Source: Macrobrachium rosenbergii (Eukaryota > Arthropoda > Malacostraca > Decapoda > Palaemonidae). Taken from it: a stretch of 64,000 nucleotides of DNA. Within the stretch, counting starts at the first letter, position 1. The number at the start of each line of letters is the position of its first letter. Under the pieces are notes generated by a model that was given only the letters and a program-made list of their open reading frames with translations, searched no databases and was not told the DNA's origin. The stretch lies in the NCBI RefSeq assembly GCF_040412425.1, contig NC_089766.1, positions 12,673,508-12,737,507 on the forward strand. The letters run 5' to 3'. Shown here one piece after another: positions 52,116 to 64,000 of the stretch. The position numbers were made by a program, and so were the translations under genes.

Positions 52116-52328
52116 ATATGAAATTTAGGCCAAAGGCCAAGCCCTGGGACTTATGAGGTCATTACGCGCTGAAAATAATGCTAAAACAATTCTTAAGAAA
52201 GGGTACTGAGTTATAGTAAACGGACTGAAAGGGGTTGCAGCTAGGGGGTGAAGGGGCGCTGCGAAGAACCTAAGTAATGTCTACAGTGCACCATGTGAGG
52301 TGCAATGACGGCACTACATCCCTACGGG
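52116..52328 (+). repeat. Dispersed repeat family R2, internally deleted copy
   Basis: Matches 10563-10856 at both ends (TAGGCCAAAGGCCAAGCCC; GGGGTTGCAGCTAGGGGG; CTACAGTGCACCATG) but lacks about 80 bases from the middle. Confidence 0.7.
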
Positions 52329-52414
52329 ATTCTATCGGTTTAGGTCGAACTGCTTGACAGTGTGCTTTCAAGTGGTGTACCAAAGACAGCGTGAAATTGT
52401 CATTATGTCACTTC

Positions 52415-52415
<1 letters not shown>

Positions 52416-52458
<43 letters not shown>
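52416..52458. repeat. (AAT)n microsatellite
   Basis: AAT triplets. Confidence 0.95.
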
Positions 52459-52459
<1 letters not shown>

Positions 52460-52849
52460 GAGGATAACCAGGAGGGGGCGGGGGAGGAGGGGAAGAAGGA
52501 GGGGGTTGTATTATTTTCGATGGACATTGCAATCTCTCACATCGTATGTCACTTTTACACCTTAACAAAAAGCTGTGCCATCGAAAATTTTCTTCGGATG
52601 TCCAAATATCCTCTTATCATTAAACCGTCTTTGGGAGATATTTTTCCTTAATGGCAGCTGAATCGATGAAAAAGTTAATGGAATTTAGAAAAAAAGTTTT
52701 TTTTACGTACTTTGACAACTGGTCCGCTTAGTTACTGATAAAATTAAATACATTTTCTCTATCAATAAACTTTCAAGTTGATACATATTTCAAATTCTCA
52801 TCGCTTCTGAGAACAACGCTGATAAGCACAAACACTGGGGATTTTTCCG

Positions 52850-52933
52850 GGTTCAAAATCTAATGTTAATATGCGAGGGTTCAAAATCTAATGTTAATAT
52901 GCAAGGGTTCAAAATCTAATGTTAATATGCGAT
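52850..52933 (+). repeat. 28-bp tandem repeat, three copies
   Basis: Unit starts GGTTCAAAATCTAATGTTAA at 52850, 52878 and 52906; copies differ at one base. Confidence 0.9.
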
Positions 52934-53079
52934 TGCTCTAAGGTGAATGACTGCTCCGGTTAATAAACTGAGTCAACAGTCAATGCCATTAATTATATGG
53001 CGCACTGGTGTTAAGGATTATAATGAAACATGGAATACAGCTCAGCTCTTCTCGCTCGTAACCACTATGCAAAAGAGGA

Positions 53080-53282
<203 letters not shown>

Positions 53283-53286
53283 TAAA

Positions 53287-53870
53287 ATCATGAAGCTACA
53301 AATGTCATTTAATATCCAATTCACGCTGCTTCGGAAATATCCCCAATGGGGAATTATCACCAAAGGGGAATTTTATAAGTGACAAATGGATCGGTACTGC
53401 CAGGCCTCGATCCCTCGACACAGTTACCTTCCAACGACTCCAGTCGACGGCCTACCCACTGAGCCATCAAGAGAGGTATAAGTTAATGCCGATCTGGTGT
53501 AGGCTACTTGTTTACCCGTCAAGAGCGGGGAAATTATACTTAGCTTCGGCATTAACCGACCTCCAATCATGAAGCTACAAATGTCGTTTAATATCCAATT
53601 CATGCTACTTCGGGAATATCTCCGATGGGAAATTATCACCGAGGGGGAATTTTTTTAAGTGATAAATGGATTGGTACTGCCGGGTCTCGATCCCTCGACA
53701 CAGTTACCTTCCAACGACTCCAGTCGACGGTCTACCCGCTCAACACCGATCCATTTATCACATAAAATTCCCCTTCAGTGACAATTCCCCATCGGGGATA
53801 TTCCCGAAGTAGCGTGAATTGGATATTAAACGACATTTGTAGCTTCATGATTGTATATAAATCACAGTGT
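53287..53870. repeat. Compound fold-back element with two tRNA-like cores
   Basis: Two 5' arms in direct orientation (53287-53385 and 53565-53665) each lead into a tRNA-like core (53401-53466 and about 53683-53740). One 3' arm (about 53743-53870) is the reverse complement of the arms. On the minus strand the cores read TGGCTCAGTGGGTAGG as an A box and a GGGATCGAGGC B box. The end (TTGTAGCTTCATGATTGTAT) is shared with the element at 12 kb. (TA)n tracts lie on both sides. Confidence 0.75.
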
Positions 53871-53871
53871 T

Positions 53872-53874
<3 letters not shown>

Positions 53875-53926
<52 letters not shown>
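53875..53926. repeat. (TA)n microsatellite
   Basis: TA run closing the right side of the compound fold-back element. Confidence 0.96.
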
Positions 53927-53928
<2 letters not shown>

Positions 53929-54239
53929 TATATTATTATTCTTACCCCAACAGCGACAGTCCCAAAAATCGATCCCAGGCCTGAGGAAGCTATTCAGGTT
54001 CATTTTCCTATAAATCTAATACCTATCTTTTGATCCAGCCAGTAAATTTGGTAGCTAACACGTAGTTACTTGATTGTGATGGTTACCAACCAGGGTATGG
54101 GGCCATCATCCTCATCCTTAATACCTGGTTAAGATAAGAGAGATTATACAGGCGCAACATTTGGTATTTTTCATTTTGGATAACCATAGGACTGGTGTGA
54201 AGGAATTTGCATGTTGAAAGTACAACAATATCTACATTG

Positions 54240-54240
<1 letters not shown>

Positions 54241-54290
<50 letters not shown>

Positions 54291-54463
54291 AAATCATATT
54301 CAGGAAACAAAACAATGTGCAAAGGATATAAGCAAAAGCCCTCTGTGCAGGCATAAGAACTGGCTCAAGATGTGGAAGTTTTTGGCACAGGAATCTCCTA
54401 CTAGATTTACATTAACACCACCATAAACAGTGACTACTGTTTTGCAATCTCTCTCTCTCCATA

Positions 54464-54552
<89 letters not shown>

Positions 54553-54561
54553 CATACATAT
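54241..54561. repeat. (AC)n(TA)n and (TA)n tracts
   Basis: 54241-54289 is AC then TA; 54462-54561 is TA ending in CATA units. Confidence 0.94.
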
Positions 54562-54562
54562 T

Positions 54563-54828
54563 TTCTTTTTCAATGACCCTACTTTTATTTATGCTTTCGC
54601 TCGTATTTTTCTGTTGTAAGTCTTATATATTTTGGGTTTCCATTCTCTATTGTGACTTGGCTCAAAACATATTTTATATCAAACTTTTGACTGGGAGTCA
54701 ACGAAGGTCAATCAGGATAGGGGTAACTGTCCCGTGGGGATTTGTTCATTATTAATCTGGCGGCCTAATTAATTATTCATACTGATTTTCTTTTGTAAAT
54801 AATTTGGTAGGCCAAATAGTATATATTT
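54563..54828 (+). repeat. Left arm of a ~265-bp inverted repeat
   Basis: Matches the reverse complement of 55430-55696 with only scattered differences, for example GGTAACTGTCCCGTGGGGAT, AATTATTTGGTAGGCC and TTTTGACTGGGAGTCAA in both. About 600 bases lie between the arms: (TA)n, (GA)n, a SINE and (TA)n(GT)n. Confidence 0.85.
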
Positions 54829-54843
54829 ATCTATTTATATATA

Positions 54844-55419
<576 letters not shown>

Positions 55420-55429
55420 TATACATACA

Positions 55430-55696
55430 TATACACTATTTGGCCTACCAAATTATTTACAAAAGAAAATCAGTATAAATAATTAATTAGGCCACCAGAT
55501 TAATAATGAACAAATCCCCACGGGACAGTTACCCCTATCCTGACTGACCTTAGCATTGACTCCCAGTCAAAAGTTTAATATAAAATATGTTTTGAATCAA
55601 ATCACAACAGAGAGAGGAAACCCAAAATATATAAGACTTACAACGGAAAAATACGACCGAAAGCATAAACACAAGTAGGGCCCTTGAAAAATATAG
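55430..55696 (-). repeat. Right arm of a ~265-bp inverted repeat
   Basis: Reverse-complement partner of 54563-54828. Similarity appears above 90 percent by eye. Neither arm holds an ORF. Confidence 0.85.
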
Positions 55697-55906
55697 TTCA
55701 CAAAAACCAAGATCCAGTTTCGTAAAAGGTACCTTTGATTACACGGCACTTATTCTATTCCATAAGTACACTAAAGTACTAAAAAGATAAGGGACCTCAG
55801 AGACATCCAAGAAATTCAAACATATACATTATCCAAAAACACCTTAGCACATACATGTATGTATATACATGAACATAAATGCATGAGTATTATTACTATC
55901 AATCAG

Positions 55907-56085
55907 AAGATGAACCCTATTCATATGGAATAAGCCCACAGGGGTCACTGAAATTTAAACTCCCAAAGAATATGGTGTTTATTAAAAAGAAGTAACAGAA
56001 GGTAGTGGGAAATACAGAAAGAGAGATCACTTATTAAAAAAAAGGTATTAACAAATTAGTAAGTGAATAAATAAAAATGTAAATA
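55907..56085. repeat. Dispersed repeat R3, copy 2
   Basis: Second copy of the block at 4957-5145, same orientation, with small indels. Confidence 0.65.
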
Positions 56086-56483
56086 AATGATGAAAGTACA
56101 AGGAGAACTGCATTAGGGTAGTGATGCATGCCTCAGGGAGCATACAAGGGAAGTATAATGTGTATGATACGCAAGCATACACGTCCCGAATGTACATGTG
56201 AACTCCGAGATAACGTATGACAATAGAACTGCATTAAAAAAAAAAAAAAAAAAGAGAGATAGGTATTATCAACAACGTCTTTTCTCCACATGTTTCATTT
56301 CACAAAACCTTCTATAAAAGAGGACGTCCACTGCCTACTTAAAGGAATCTCATTTCCTTGAACTTTATATTTGTCGATCACGTTCAGAACAGCACTCCTT
56401 TAAAACAGGTAAATTTGCCCCGCAGTTTTCTCTCTTGATTTTCCTGGCCTTTGTATTCTGCACTGTATTTGGTTCCTTCCAAG

Positions 56484-56486
56484 ATG

Positions 56487-56580
<94 letters not shown>
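56484..56580. repeat. (CTA)n(TTA)n microsatellite
   Basis: CTA triplets changing to TTA triplets. Confidence 0.96.
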
Positions 56581-56581
<1 letters not shown>

Positions 56582-57057
56582 CCAGTGCCTTGGCGGAAGT
56601 ACGCTCGATATATGAGTGTTCATTTTCTTTTTCATACCAATATAATAATAATAATTTTCTGATATAAAAGGCCAAACTGTTTACATATACAATGTGTACA
56701 GGAAGGGGAATATAGAACATCGAGAATAAAATTGATTATTTGTATATATAATATAATTATATATATACATATGTGTGTGTATACTGGTACAGAATGTAAC
56801 CCAATATAAATAACTAAGGGTGGCACCTGAGGGGGAGCCGTTAAAAATCCAAATAAATATTACTACAACTACTAACAGACGGTATCAATTAACTGCAGCA
56901 AATCCAATCTGTTCGTTCAGGGGCTAAAAATGAAAATAATACAGGTTGATTTTTTAAAACTGTTCCACAAACACGAGCCTGGTAGATATGGTACTTGAAT
57001 GTGAGTGGGAAGTTTATCAGGATAATTATAAATGAATGCTGAAGATATCAAAGCCTT

Positions 57058-57400
57058 CCACCCTAAATTCGAAAGATTTCAAGGCACTTGACTGGAAGTT
57101 GGAAAGATACCAATGCGTCTCACATTCATGGGAGATATTCGAGCATCTAAGCTTCAGTTGGAGAGACAACAGGATCTCTGAATTTGAGTACGAGAGATAT
57201 AAGGAAATATCAATGAGAATGAGAGAGACATTTAAACATCTGAACATGATTGGGAGACACCTTGGGCATCTAAACGAGCGAGAAACATATCTGGGGCTTC
57301 TGAATGAGTGGGAGACATGTGGCCATCTGACCAAGGTAGGAAAATTATCTGGGTATCTGAACATGCGTGGGAGAGATATCAGAGCATTTGGAAAGAACCA
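57058..57400 (+). repeat. Degenerate ~30-bp minisatellite with an open frame on both strands
   Basis: A unit near GGGAGACAT-TGGGCATCTGAACGAG recurs every ~30 bases with heavy drift. Because the period is a multiple of three, the + frame 57036-57419 (127 codons) and the minus frame 57026-57511 (161 codons) are open. The + frame reads as ~10-residue repeats around RET--HLN. It ends ~380 bases before the ATG of luciferase-subunit-like copy 2. Probably non-coding. Confidence 0.65.
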
Positions 57401-57760
57401 ATACAGTAATTCGGTCTGAAAAAAAATTAATACAAAAATAAAAAACCTGATAAGACATATGTTAAGAGGGTATAACCACCTACTGCCTGGATCATACAGT
57501 ACATGGGACAACTTTTAAACTAATCTTTCATGAATAAGAACTTCCATCATTCCAGCCCATATAAAAGAAAATATGTGAAACAAAGCTCTACTTGTATGTA
57601 AGAAGTATTCAAATATTATCAAATGTAGCGCTGCAACTTAACTTGCATACTGCTCTTGGGTAATGTTTCGTTTCTTCTTGTGGAACATACTAATACTTGT
57701 ACCTCCATCTCTTCTGTACATATTGTCTTACATTTCTATTTCTTTTCTCTGATTTCCCAG

Positions 57761-57779
57761 CCACCTGCAGCATTCTAAA
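57761..57779 (+). promoter_or_regulatory. 5' UTR part of first coding exon of copy 2
   Basis: TTTCTCTGATTTCCCAG ends at 57760, a strong 3' splice site 19 bases before the ATG. It mirrors the acceptor before copy 1, so both paralogues appear to have an intron in the 5' UTR. Confidence 0.55.
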
Positions 57780-60700
57780 ATGGCAGCCACATGGACCAAA
57801 TATGTATTTGTGCTGTATGCAATGGCATACTTGTGGATAATTGCCCAGGCATATGAACCCCACGAACTGTCAACAGACGCAAGTAAACCAAAAGATCTAT
57901 TGTCAGATAATGTTACTCTAACCATTTCTAACGACACGAGTCTACCCACGGCTATTCCCTGCCCAAACCCTCATGACATCCTACCATGTCAATGTTATGC
58001 AATTAGCAACACAACTATGGATATCAACTGCTCAAATGTAACAAGTGAGGATCAGCTGAGGGTCGTCTTCAGCAAGCGATTCCCTTTCATTAACTTCAGA
58101 ACACTGACAATACAAGGAAACATACGTCTGAATGCACTGCGTGGAGGAGACCTAGGCAAATGTACCTTCCAGAACATAGACATCAGGGACTCTGCACTAA
58201 TTGAACTAGAAGATTCTGCCCTAGAGAACAGTTACAACACTATGATGACCCTTACTCTAATCAACAACAACCTCGTTTCAATACCAGAGATCTCACAATT
58301 CTCCAGTTTATGGTCACTTGACTTTTCGTACAATGCTTTGATAGAATTTCCTCAGCTATATTCAACAACACTGTCAAGGCTCGTTCTACAAGGTTACGCT
58401 TGGGATGCGGTTCCAGTTAATGCATTTAAATACCTACCAGCACTTAACACAATACAAATTTCATTTTGTTCACTAGCAAAACTACAACCTGGTAAGTACA
58501 GCAGTTTGAATATTACTGAGAGCACCTGGGATAATGAATAAGTGAAAAATAAAATGTGCTTATATGCATGTAATATTTGGAGATGCACATGTACAAAATG
58601 ATACGTTTTAGATTTCTTATCTATTCTTTCTTTTAAGACACCTTTACCAACAACAATTTTGGATACATAAGTCTGGAAAGCAACAATATCGGCTCCATTC
58701 CAACGGATGGATTTCTTATGTATGGATCCAACAACACTTTACTCCTCAACAGTAATCGAATTACAAATATACCTCCAGGAGCTTTCTCTGGTTAGTGACT
58801 AATTTGTAACGGTAAGGAGACTCAGTAATTTCTGTACAGAGACAAATTATCTCTGGCTTATAATTTGTTAGTAACTGCAAGTTAGTCTATGTAATTTCTG
58901 TTTTGAAAATGGAATTCTGATACTACTGATTCAGTCATTACTTCCAGTAAATTTGGGGACTTGAAGTTTTTGGGATAATTAATTTCATGATTTCTCATTG
59001 GTGATGTATTAGCAACTACTTGATGGTGAAAAGCTTTTTCTGATACTGATAATCACATGCACATAGTCTGTGATTCACTGATTTCCTTGACAGAGCCTTA
59101 CCCACTCTATCTAATCAAAAGTATTTTCTGGTTATCAGCTCATCACAAAATCCTGTGTTAGTGTAAAGCCACTTTCATTCAATATTTACCTCATTATCAA
59201 GTTGACTGCAGTACAAGGAATGGTCTATCTGACATTCGTCACTGGTGATCAAACTTTTGTACATTTGATGCTTGTATCTTTCTGAAACTTGATGTTCGGC
59301 TTATAAAACTACATTTCAGAATATCAAGGAAATTCATAAAAAAAAATAAATATATACTCTTCATAATTAAAACATAACACATGCATGAATATTTACACAA
59401 GTTAAATATGTATAAATGTTAGGCATTTAAATCATGATCTTTTTAAACTGCCTTCAGAAGCCGACTTAGCGTCATATATAATTAGCATTATTGGCATTAC
59501 AATTACTTCTGGCAGCCGGAGACACTGGAAACTCATTATTAATTTTAAGTAGTAAACCATTACCTATTTATAATATTCTTTTGAGGAGTAATATCACACA
59601 AATGAGTTCTGAATAATTACTAGCCAGTAACTCATTAATTTCTGGTAACATACGTACTGGTACCTACTTAAACCTAGTAACCCACTACTAATTTATATGA
59701 TGGTCTTTTCTTGAAATTTACAGTTACTTATGGTTTCAAGTGACTGGTAATCCAAAACACAAACACCATTATTGTACTTCATGCAAGAGAATGGAGAAGA
59801 AGAGAGGTACAGCATGTAAAATTCAGTACATGAATTAGACACTGACAAACACAAAAGGCAGTCAAACTGTTAAAGTGCTAAAATGTCCCTCCTACACGGT
59901 GCAGAGAAAATAGGCTAGCTGACAACCTAATGTGTCTAAGTTGGTTTCCCTGGGGAACCACTAGCTAACAGCTCCACTATCATCTTGGGTACAGGCTATG
60001 GTAGCTACATTTCACATATCCAAAATACTGGATCCATTCGCATACCCCAGTAGTTTTAATGATTCAGTTAAGTTAAAAATACCTTTTGTAGACTAAAGAT
60101 TACAATTCTATACTGTCTAAACAACGCTATACTTCCAGATAAGTACACTGCATAGATACAAATTGTATAATCATATTTTTCTTTACATATAGTCCAAAAC
60201 TTTTTTGTTTTACTTTCATATTTAATATTCTTATGCTAACATATCCTTAAAGGTCTCTATTTGTATGCATCAAATGTTTGTTTAAAAGGCTTTCCTGCTT
60301 AAATATAGTAGGTTGTGGTTAATGTTTTCCTCTCTGCGTTTGATATTTCTACTGGTCAAAGAATAAGGACGAAAAATCTAATCTCCCACAGGTGTCACTG
60401 GGACACTGCAACTGAGTTACAATTCCCTCACAGAATTGCCTGAGGATACATGGAAACCTTTACTGGAAGACAATGTAATGCTTTATATAGCAGGTTAGTT
60501 TGCTTATGAGAATTTATATCTGTCACTGCATATATACATCAACACTTTCTCACATAGGCCTACATACAGTACTGCACATACAAACATACAAATATACATA
60601 CATATAAGAGTACCATATACGAATTTAAAAACTCCTCCTAAACTTCCTTTGTTTTCTTTTTTCTGTAGGTAACCCATTTACCTGTGGCTGTGAAATTGCC

Positions 60701-60817
60701 TGGCTGATCCTCAATCAAACTCTCCTTGGCAGAATTCATGATCAGGCAACTTGTTATGATGGACAAGCTTTCATTGAATTGAATCCAGTATGGTATGAAA
60801 CAATGTGTGACTATTAG
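57780..60817 (+). CDS. Oplophorus-luciferin 2-monooxygenase non-catalytic subunit-like LRR protein, copy 2
   Basis: Four coding exons: 57780-58491, 58638-58790, 60392-60493, 60669-60817 (TAG). All introns are phase 1 at glycine/aspartate codons, in the same places as in the copy at 44.4 kb. Product 371 residues: signal peptide ~1-23 (YVFVLYAMAYLWIIAQA core), LRRNT-like PCPNPHDILPCQC, then TMDINCSNVTS and an FPFINFR motif shared with copy 1, irregular LRRs, and an LRRCT with FTCGCEIAWLI and a final Cys three residues before the stop. Sequons NVT, NDT, NTT, SNVT, NNT and NQT suggest a glycosylated secreted protein. Introns are shorter than in copy 1 (146, 1,601 and 175 bp) and the codons look more AT-rich. 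An AATAAA lies ~107 bases past the stop. Function beyond family membership is not visible. Confidence 0.9.
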
Positions 60818-60923
60818 TGTGCATACTCAACTGTGTACAGTCTAATATAATTTGACATTCTGAAAAATAATTTTTTATGTTCTTGTATGCTGTCCATGTA
60901 AACTCAAGATCAATGAAGAAGAG

Positions 60924-60929
60924 AATAAA
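60924..60929 (+). terminator. Poly(A) signal AATAAA of copy 2
   Basis: A canonical AATAAA lies about 107 bases after the TAG stop. Confidence 0.65.
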
Positions 60930-63900
60930 ATGTTGTGACTGATATCATTAATATCAATATCATCATTTTTACCAGAGAATAAAAAAGCTAAGTAAGAAAT
61001 ACAGAAAGTAGCAGAACCTCTTAATGGAAGACTCTTGGGTGGATAATACCCCTAATAATGCTTGTCATTGAGTAAAAAGAGATATGGTACTGAGTGCAGG
61101 TTTTCTAAACAAACCATTGCTGATAACAAATAAGACATGCAATCATTATAATAAAAAATGTACAAATTAAAGCTACTCTGTAAGCAACACATCTGCCTGA
61201 TAGTCACAGTACAATAAGAATGGATTCCCAAGATACTGAAAATGGCAATCATGAAGGATGTCTAAGCACTACCATAAGAGTCCTGTAACAATACACAACC
61301 TTCTTATCCACTTCACACATGCACTCTTAAACAGAATTCCTTCTTGCACACCTCAGTGAAGCACAATCAAGTGGCATTCATTCACATCCATCTCAGACAA
61401 AGTCTGTTACCTAAGATATCCAGTACCATAGGGTCTGTTCCTCCACGACTACTTACTGAATAGTACTTTGTTATTCAAAGGAAACTTTCACCAACTGCTT
61501 AAGCCATAGCCAAACTCAGGTACCAGAGTGAGTCAAAACTAATCTGATGGTTTATTCCTCAACAAATGGGTAATCTTCCATTTAATTTATGGATTAAATT
61601 TAAACAAGTCTGCTGGAAAAAGATGGGTAAGTAACAAACAAGTCACATGACACTCATTTGTAGTTGCAGGCATGGGTTTTCCATGGATTTTCCATTAAAT
61701 CACCAGAATCTAATAAAATGTTTCTGCCTTAAACCTAAAAATATTTTACGAGGACTATTTCACCAAGGAAGGTTCTGAGTAATTCACTTTAACAGTCAAT
61801 ATTTTCCTGTACAAGATCTAGATCCCAGTTACCAAAGTTGGAGATATCTCAAATATGAAACATCCTAAGTTAGGTTAGGTGAAGATCTACCCGTATAATT
61901 AAAAAACGCAAAAAAGATCATATACACTTTTAATGAATTATGAAATACACCTGTCCTTATGAACAATGACATGCCTGTAAAATAATAACTTTAAAATCTG
62001 ATATAATTATATTAGATTTAACTTGATACCAAAATTCACCAATTTGATATTTGGTAAAATAGTTCTAGGCCTATTCCTCTTTCTCCATACAATCAGGTAA
62101 CGGCAGAACTACATAGTAGCTCCGCGCAGCCGATGGCGCTATAACTTGACCTTTTCTACAGTTTTTTGGTTGCTAATTATGAATTTACCTTTCATTTTTG
62201 GCACTCGAGCCTAATTAACTTGTAATTAACCCCTGAAGTCCATCCAACAAGGGGGTTTCCATAGGCGACCTTCACAAGACAGAGCACGGGTACGTCTGTT
62301 TCGAACAGTTCATATCCCGTCCGACAAGTGCAATAACTTGTTAACGTATGGGTACCCAACCAAGCCTGGGCCAGTACTAAACATGGCGAAGGGACATTCC
62401 ATTTGGCTGACAACAAACAGATGCACTGCCAGTATAAGAACCCTTAAAAGTGTAGAAAAAACCAGCTGAAAAGGTAAAAACAGGCATGGTGCTAATGTAT
62501 AAAATTACCCAGGTAACTATCAAAATACAAGGACTGGATCTTTGACCTTCACTGACAATCACAAAACACTTAGATATCTCCTCCAAGGGTAAAACTACAG
62601 AACAACTCCACATGGATTATTACCTTGGAAATTGATTTTTCCCATACTTTTAAATGTTGCTGCTGAAGAAGGTATTGTTGTTTATTACCGGCCAATTGTT
62701 ATTAACCACATATCTCTACCCATCATGGTTGGAGACCCCTTGGGAACGTGGGGTTTTGGATGGGGGAAATTACTGCGAGAAAGGCCGGACTGTCATGTTG
62801 TTATGAAATGGTTCCGTGCATGCGCAAATTATTAGGAAGCCATATGTTCAAGAAGGGATTGGCTAGGGAAAGCTATTGTATGAGGAACTATACTAAACTA
62901 ACCTTCCCTAGTAGGCTGTGTTACTTAGGCTGGGGGCTCTGCCACCATGCGCCCCCCACCCCACGGCGAGGTGAAACTCCACTTTTTACTAAAAGTTCCC
63001 ATATAGGCTAACATTGCACATGCAGGATAGCATTCCAGGATGCCAAAGACACAATATCATCTCTGAGGTTTATCTAATTACTGCCGACCGGCAAAAAATA
63101 ATGGTAAATCCTTGATAAGCAACCGAAATACTATTAAAAAAAAAGGGAATTTTCAAGGTAATACACTGTAGCCCCCAAGTGGTAGGTCTACCTGACGAAT
63201 CAACTTCCTCCGCACGTGAACAACAACGCGGTCGCCATGCGGCTGAAACTCAGATTCTCATGAGAATGATCGATGTAAATACCTCCAACATTGTCATCGC
63301 CACCTTTCATGCATTGTTACCATTCTGTACATTATTACGCCTGCTATACAACCATGTACATTTATTTTATATTCAAATGTTTTACATATATGCATCTGTC
63401 ATTTTGCATCCGTGAAAAACACAGATGCATCTGTCAAGAGGTCGGGACTACTGACCTTTGTGAATTAATAAATCAGTAAGCTTCTGACCTGCAATCTCGT
63501 TTGTACCTCGCTCACAACCCCATGCGGAGCTGTTCCATACTTCTACACCTTTGTTTTATAAATACACATACCTTTCGGTTGGTCAAGTCAATTTCGAAGG
63601 ATTGGTCGAACTCTGACTTGCTGCTGGGCCTATTGACGACGATCCTAGGTCTAACATATTTCCGTAACTTCACTACAGAATAAATGAATTCCAACTAATT
63701 ATGGGTTTTCTCACTGGACTGCCTTTCCTAGATGAGACTGGGCCTAAATATTGCTTTCTCGTGAGACTGATTGTGAAGAGCAGTTAACACCTTGGATTTA
63801 TGAGAAAACAGGCTGGAACGATCATCAATTGCCATAATGCAAAGCTTGCATCCAGAAATTAATGTCTTCTAGGCTAATATCTATTGAAATTATCACTAAT

Positions 63901-64000
63901 GGTCCAAGTTCTGTATCAAATAATTTCACTATTAATAAAATAAGTGTTTACAATTACATTTCAAAGCTTTAATGACGACAACTTCTATCCGTAAACACAA
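60930..64000. other. No gene seen at right end
   Basis: Short open frames only. 62366-62392 (CCAGTACTAAACATGGCGAAG) is a scrap of the 41-kb MITE core. Whether further paralogues follow beyond the window cannot be told. Confidence 0.5.

Noticed and set aside
62632..63683. Cluster of 60-87 codon frames near the right end
   Set aside because: No shared frame, splice signals or motifs; they overlap each other on both strands.

Overview
This is a eukaryotic, intron-rich and repeat-dense stretch that fits a decapod crustacean (shrimp, prawn or crab type). The pointers are long (TA)n, (GA)n, (GT)n and (ATT)n microsatellites every 1-3 kb, a tRNA-derived SINE present in five copies, decayed non-LTR retrotransposons, fold-back elements, and two genes of the Oplophorus-luciferin 2-monooxygenase non-catalytic subunit family, a leucine-rich-repeat (LRR) family best known from decapods. 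No bacterial features, rRNA operon, CRISPR array or intact transposon were found.

Layout. Positions 1-16 kb hold no gene I can support: microsatellites, a 33-bp minisatellite, one SINE, four fold-back (inverted-repeat) elements and a reverse-transcriptase fossil. Positions 16.27-27.78 kb (+) carry an eight-exon gene for a ~1,070-residue LRR cell-surface protein (LRRNT, about 30 LRRs, LRRCT, FN3-like domain, hydrophobic C-terminal tail) of the convoluted/chaoptin type; its 4.15-kb first intron holds a SINE and LINE fragments. Positions 32.42-37.50 kb (-) carry a four-exon gene for a ~393-residue helical protein that I do not recognise. Positions 37.6-44.3 kb are repeats, including a 424-bp MITE-like element. 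Positions 44.38-50.38 kb and 57.78-60.82 kb (+) carry two tandem paralogues, each of four coding exons with all introns in phase 1, encoding secreted LRR proteins of 381 and 371 residues (luciferase non-catalytic-subunit family). Between them lie a reverse-transcriptase fossil, a compound fold-back element with tRNA-like cores, and a ~265-bp inverted repeat around a SINE. The last 3 kb show no gene.

The three + strand genes all encode extracellular LRR proteins, but the first belongs to a different family from the pair. The pair looks like a local duplication with later divergence. Membership of the luciferase-partner family does not show that the animal is luminous. All splice junctions were read by eye from canonical GT/AG signals, frame and LRR periodicity; no transcript data were available.
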